Below, one piece after another: positions 60,213 through 64,000 of a stretch of DNA of 64,000 nt. Source of the stretch: Physcomitrium patens (taxonomy: Eukaryota; Streptophyta; Bryopsida; Funariales; Funariaceae); contig NC_037270.1 in assembly GCF_000002425.4 (NCBI RefSeq), positions 10,278,494 to 10,342,493 on the forward strand, in the 5' to 3' direction. The number at the start of each line of letters is the position of its first letter. The first letter of the stretch is position 1. The notes below the pieces were generated by a model. That model had not been told where the DNA came from. It saw nothing but the letters and a program-made list of their open reading frames with translations, and did no database searches. The translations under genes were made by a program, and so were the position numbers.

Positions 60213-60444
60213 TTCTAGAACCTTCTAGAAAGAAGTCTCTAGAAACTTCTAGAAGATTCTTTGAATATTCTTTTAGAATATTCTTCAAAGATTTCTTAAA
60301 TATTCTTTGAAGATTCTCTAAAGATTCTCTTAGAAGGCTCTAGAAGATTCTTAGAATATTCTAGTAGATTCTAGGAAGTTATTTAAGAAGCTTCCTAGCT
60401 CTTGGGTAGTTCCTCGAGAAGCTTCATAGTTCTTGGGAAGCTTC
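60213..60444. promoter_or_regulatory. Cluster of heat-shock elements in the element 4 LTR
   Basis: Two perfect four-unit heat-shock elements are visible, TTCtaGAAccTTCtaGAA (60213-60230) and GAAacTTCtaGAAgaTTC (60242-60259). GAAnnTTC dimers follow at 60263, 60276, 60309, 60343, 60354, 60387, 60418 and 60437, the last three as AGAAGCTTC or GGAAGCTTC. Heat shock factors bind alternating nGAAn units, and two or more adjacent units suffice. Position directly upstream of the TATA box suits an enhancer. Activity is inferred. Confidence 0.8.
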
Positions 60445-60477
60445 TTGATGCGCTTCCTTAGAACCATAGGCCAGTAG

Positions 60478-60486
60478 TATATATAG
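60478..60486 (+). promoter_or_regulatory. TATA box of the element 4 LTR
   Basis: TATATATAG. The same box, embedded in AGTATATATAG, is kept in element 1, element B and the LTR at 20-551. About 33 bases downstream lies the segment complementary to the primer site. Confidence 0.75.
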
Positions 60487-60509
60487 GAGTCGAGGCTGAA
60501 GAGTTCTTC

Positions 60510-60520
60510 AGTCTCAACAA
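60510..60520 (+). promoter_or_regulatory. Putative self-primer at the expected transcript start
   Basis: AGTCTCAACAA begins 33 bases after the first T of the TATA box, where transcription should start. It pairs with 60650-60660 (TTGTCGAGACT) at 10 of 11 positions. Confidence 0.5.
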
Positions 60521-60648
60521 CGCATCTCTTGAAGCTCTAGCTCAATTCTCTTGGTGTTGCTCTTGTACTCATCTGATAATCTAGTTCTTGTCATTTCTTC
60601 TTGAACTTTTTCTTTAAATTTCTTGTTTATATTTTTGGTCCATGACAG

Positions 60649-60660
60649 TTTGTCGAGACT
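60649..60660 (+). promoter_or_regulatory. Putative primer binding site of element 4
   Basis: TTTGTCGAGACT lies one base after the LTR end, the normal place of a primer binding site. It lacks the TGG that a site for a tRNA CCA end would start with. Confidence 0.5.
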
Positions 60661-60671
60661 ACCTTTATCTT

Positions 60672-61045
60672 AATATCAGAGCTGAATCCTTCTTGTTTGA
60701 GAGCGGATTACCCCTCTTCTTGAAGGTATTCTAGCGCTTTAGAGGTTGCGGATTACCTTCCTCTAAACTGATATTTTCTCAATCACAATATCAGAGCTTA
60801 GTTCTTTGAGGCAGAGAGTGGACTACCCCTTTCCTTGGAGATACTTGAGCATTCTAAGGGTTGTGGATTATCCTCTCTTGGACTGATATTAATTCCTTCT
60901 TTTTGTTTAGCATAGCTAGTAGAAAAGATTGTTAACATCGATTTCAGAGCTTTGCCTTCTTGATAGAGTGCGGATTACCCCTCTTCTCGAAAGCATTGAG
61001 GCATTTTTAGAGGTTGCGGATTACCCTCCTCTAAAACTGAAATCG
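60672..61045 (+). ncRNA. Three tandem leader stem-loop units of element 4
   Basis: Each unit has closing arms and two internal GGATTACC-like motifs. Unit 1 has arms 60672-60679 and 60768-60775 (AATATCAG, CTGATATT). Unit 2 has 60787-60794 and 60883-60890 (same arms). Unit 3 has 60939-60947 and 61037-61045 (CGATTTCAG, CTGAAATCG). The change in unit 3 is compensated in both arms. It lies in untranslated element RNA between primer site and gag, so packaging or translation control is possible. Confidence 0.6.
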
Positions 61046-61168
61046 TTTAGTGTTTTTTTTTTCTCTTTTCTCCGAGTAGGTTTTAGTGACAGGTAGTGCT
61101 ACAATTTTCTCCAAGAGACTTAGCAATTCCTTCTTCTCTCAAAATTTTAATCCATCTATTCTCTAAAT

Positions 61169-62218
61169 ATGGAAGTAGACCAAGTCATAGACAGTGCATC
61201 TCCACAAGTACACAATAGAGTGGTAACTCTTGCAGATCTTCAAGTTCTTATGAATAGTGTACGAAAGGAGATTGTATTTCTTCGCAATCTAAGTAAAGAA
61301 CCTCAAATTGATCTAGTGACCGAAGAAGCTAGACGCAAAATTCATAGCCTACAACAAGAGATTATTCGACTGAGAGAAGCAAGACATGTGTCACATACGA
61401 CCCCTATAGATACTTCAAGGATTAGTACGAAAGAACCAAAAGCGAGTATGCCAGACAAGTTTGACGGAACAAGAGCCAACTTCCGAGGTTTTGTGCAACA
61501 AGTACGGCTTTACCTACGCCTATATCCTTCTCGTTATCCGAATGGATTTGCCCAGGTTGCTTTCATAGGTACTCTTCTATCAGGAAATGCTCGGTCTTGG
61601 CTTGCTCCACTATTGGAGAAGGATTCTCCAATATTGTACGACCTAGAGGCTTTCATAGAGAGACTTACTGTTGCGTTTGGAGATAGCGATCGAGAAAGAG
61701 TGGCTGAAAGAAAGATACAAAATCTGCGACAAGGATCACGTTCTGCTGCAATCTATGCTGCAAAATTTCAACAGGTTACATGTGATCTTGATTGAAATGA
61801 TAAGGCGTTCATGACATGATTTCGATATGGACTGAGAGATGATGTCAAGAACTTATTGATCACCATGCTTAAGGCGGATATTTTAGAAGAACTTATATCT
61901 CAGGCAATTATTTGTGACAACCACCTCTTTGAATTACGACAAGAAAGACGATCAGGCTGGAGAAATGATGGAGCATTTGCTACATTTTCAAAAGGTCCAG
62001 AGAATCACTCCACAGATCCTGAACCCATGCAAATTGATGCGGTACGTTTCAAACCCCTCACAGCTGAGGAAAAGAAGCGACGGTTTGAACAAAACTTGTG
62101 TTTATATTGTGGAGAAGCGGGCAATAAAGCTATAGATTGTCGGAAGAAACAGAAGCCTCAAACAACAAGACTCAGGAGTACAAGCATGCAGGAAAACAAG
62201 GACGCCCAGCCACAATAG
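61169..62218 (+). pseudogene. Gag of element 4, two in-frame stops
   Basis: 350 codons including the stop, from ATG 61169. The N-terminal half is partly helical and charged, followed by the capsid-type block MPDKFDGTRANFRGFVQQVR and LLSGNARSWLAPLLEKDSP, then MLKADILEELISQAIICDNH. Two TGA codons (61793 and 61817) interrupt it; the first stands where siblings have Trp. The zinc knuckle CLYCGEAGNKAIDC has Asn in place of its His. The gene would supply the particle shell. The last 91 bases overlap pol in the -1 frame. Confidence 0.85.
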
Positions 62219-64000
62219 GGACTGTGCGGCTGGACATCTCAACATCCAAAATTAATCAAGGTCCCTTTCTCTCAGCTCAACCTTCAGATTGTTTTATGGT
62301 ACCTTTATATCTGGGTATTCAAGAACTACAAGTCAATGCTTTATTAGACTCGGGTGCATTCGCTTGCTTTATAGATGAAGAGTTTGCCAAGCTTCACAAT
62401 ATTTCTCTTGTAAAGAAACTTAAGCCTGTCCATGTAGAAGTCATAGACGGACGACCATTGTCTTCGGGCAATGTTATCCATGAAACTAAACCATTGAAGG
62501 TACGTCTTGAAAACCATGAGAGCAATATTGTGTTTAATGTTATCAAGACCCCTTCATGTCCTATCATTTTGGGACTATCTTGGCTTGATAGATATAATCC
62601 ATTGATAGATTGGAAGTTGCGGAAAGTGACATTTCCAACAAACTCCTTGAAGGTGGAATCTGCCAAGAAAATGTCTAGAAACAAATCCTTGTTTATAGGT
62701 GCAAGGGCTTTCATGAAGGAAGCCAAGCAAAATACACCTCTTATCATCTTCGCAACTCCGACTCGAGAAGATGCAACTCCGACTTTGGTTATTTCAAAGC
62801 AGTATGAAGAATTCAAAGATGTCTTTGAAAAGAAGAATGCTGATATGCTGCCAGAGCATCGACCCTATGACTGTGCCATTGAATTGCAAGAAGGAGCACA
62901 ACCACCTTTTGGACCAATCTACAATTTGTCGCAGACGGAGTTGACTGAGTTGCGGAAGTACATTGACGAGAATCTAGCCAAGAACTTCATTCGTCATTCG
63001 AAGTCGCCAACTGGGGCACCAATCTTATTTGTGAAGAAGAAGGATGGCTCACTACGGATGTGCGTGGACTATCGAGGTCTCAACAAGGTGACAAAAAAGA
63101 ATCGCTACCCACTGCCTTTGATCTCCGATCTTCTAGAACAACTTAGGCGTGCAAGGATCTTTACAAAGATTGACCTAAGAGGAGCTTACAACCTTGTGCG
63201 AATCAAGAAAGGAGATGAATGGAAGACAGCTTTCCGAACAAGGTATGGCCATTTTGAATACAATGTCATGCCATTTGGTCTTACTAATGCTCCAGCGGTC
63301 TTTCAACACATGATGAATGACATCTTTCGAGAGCATCTAGACGATTTTGTTGTTATCTATCTAGATGATATTTTGATATTTTCTAAGAACGAGGAAGAAC
63401 ATAAGAAGCACGCTCATTTGGTACTCAAAAAACTACGGGAGCGAGGACTCTATGTCAAATTGGAGAAGTGCTTATTTCACCAAACTGAGATGGAGTTTTT
63501 GGGATTCATTGCGACTACGGAAGGCTTGAAGGTGGATCCAAAGAAGGTGGAAGCAATCATATCTTGGGAAGTTCCGAAGACAGTTAGGGACGTACAATGT
63601 TTTCTTGAATTTGCTAACTACTATCGGATCTTCATGAAGAATTATTCTCAAGTTGCTGCCCCCCTCACTCGGTTAACGTGCAAGAACAAGCTCGAATGGG
63701 GACCTATCGCAGAAAAAGCATTTCAAGATTTGAAGATGGTATTTATTACAGCTCCAATCTTAGTACATCCGGACTTTACAAAGGCCTTTTATTTGGAGAC
63801 AGATGCTTCGGATTTTGATTTGGGAGCTTTACTTTCACAGATGGGCGTAGATGAGAAGCTCCATCCAGTTGCGTTCTATTCTCGAAAATTCTCTGCTGCT
63901 GAGATCAATTATGAGATCCACGATAAGAAACTCCTTGCTATAGTAGATTCTTTCCAAGAGTGGCGCCACTTTCTCAAAGGAACTGCACATCCAGTGACCG
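62128..64000 (+). CDS. Pol of element 4 (protease, RT, RNase H), open to the window end
   Basis: The frame opens after a TAA at 62125 and has no stop up to 64000 (about 624 codons). It has no ATG at the start and should be made as a Gag-Pol fusion through -1 frameshifting or a similar event. Protease shows NALLDSGAFACFIDEEF (about 62336). RT has FVKKKDGSLRMCVDYRGLNK (about 63030), RTRYGHFEYNVMPFGLTNAP and the catalytic IYLDDILIFSK (about 63356). RNase H has LETDASDFDLGALL (about 63794) and HDKKLLAIV (about 63919). In that last block the catalytic Glu of KELLAIV is Lys, which would impair RNase H. Integrase lies beyond the window. It acts in the particle to copy element RNA. Confidence 0.9.

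Larger units (their letters stand above)
60174..60647 (+). repeat. 5' LTR of element 4
   Basis: 474 bp, starting TGTTAGGGACA and ending GTCCATGACA, so the ends are TG...CA with a short inverted repeat. U3 holds a dense cluster of heat-shock elements (60213-60444). The TATA box is at 60478-60486. The predicted transcript start is near 60510. Confidence 0.9.
60174..64000 (+). mobile_element. Ty3/gypsy 'element 4', runs off the window
   Basis: The 5' LTR (60174-60647), the leader with three stem-loop units, gag (61169-62218) and pol (62128 to the window end) are all in order. It is the least decayed element here: the visible pol has no stop, and gag has two. Integrase, any chromodomain and the 3' LTR must lie to the right. 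AGTAT in front is the expected left target duplication and cannot be checked here. Confidence 0.92.

Noticed and set aside
60672..60682. AATATCAGAGC as a standard initiator-Met tRNA primer site
   Set aside because: It resembles TGGTATCAGAGC but lacks TGG and sits about 25 bases past the LTR. It forms the arm of a stem-loop repeated three times.
62394..62816. 140-codon frame on - within element 4
   Set aside because: Shadow of the + strand protease region, whose frame is intact and carries the LLDSG motif.

Overview
The window looks like nuclear DNA of a land plant, most likely a bryophyte such as a moss. This is inferred from three plant-type host genes in small GC-richer islands, very AT-rich DNA full of (TA)n and poly(A) tracts, and abundant LTR retrotransposons lying between genes. 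The species is not proven.

Host genes. A single-exon GT47 exostosin-family glycosyltransferase (MUR3/xyloglucan galactosyltransferase-like) lies on + at 11948-13558. A four-exon group I bZIP transcription factor (VIP1/RSG/PosF21-like) lies on - at 50155-48115. A two-exon linker histone H1 lies on - at 54857-53676 and has an E2F-type site upstream. A GC-rich stretch near 57.1 kb may hold a first exon of unknown function.

Mobile DNA makes up more than half of the window. At the left edge is the 3' LTR of a Ty3/gypsy element (20-551), then a relic interval with a lysine-rich broken reading frame, then a 3'-truncated gypsy chromovirus on - (1843-7600, 'element 1'). From 17776 to 35034 there is a three-level nest: a Ty1/copia element on + holds a gypsy element on + ('A', 20423-32920), and A holds a gypsy chromovirus on - ('B', 22999-29386) in its reverse transcriptase region, flanked by a GATCA target duplication. 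A second copia element lies on - at 41760-46860. A LINE-like, poly(A)-ended relic (58887-60173, -) is followed by the youngest-looking gypsy element ('element 4', + from 60174), whose pol frame is open to the end of the window.

The most interesting signals are in the gypsy family. (1) The bases directly after the 5' LTR do not look like a tRNA-primed site. In all four elements they are complementary to a segment about 33 nt downstream of the LTR TATA box, where the transcript should begin, and the pairing is kept although the sequence changes. This is the layout of Tf1-type self-primed reverse transcription. (2) The element 4 LTR is packed with perfect heat-shock elements. (3) The untranslated leader carries a stem-loop unit, once in elements 1 and B and three times in element 4, with compensatory base changes. 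(4) All eleven in-frame stops of B pol are single C-to-T or G-to-A changes with no net frameshift, as expected from decay of methylated cytosines. (5) Element A has an inverted protease segment. All counts and pairings were made by eye.
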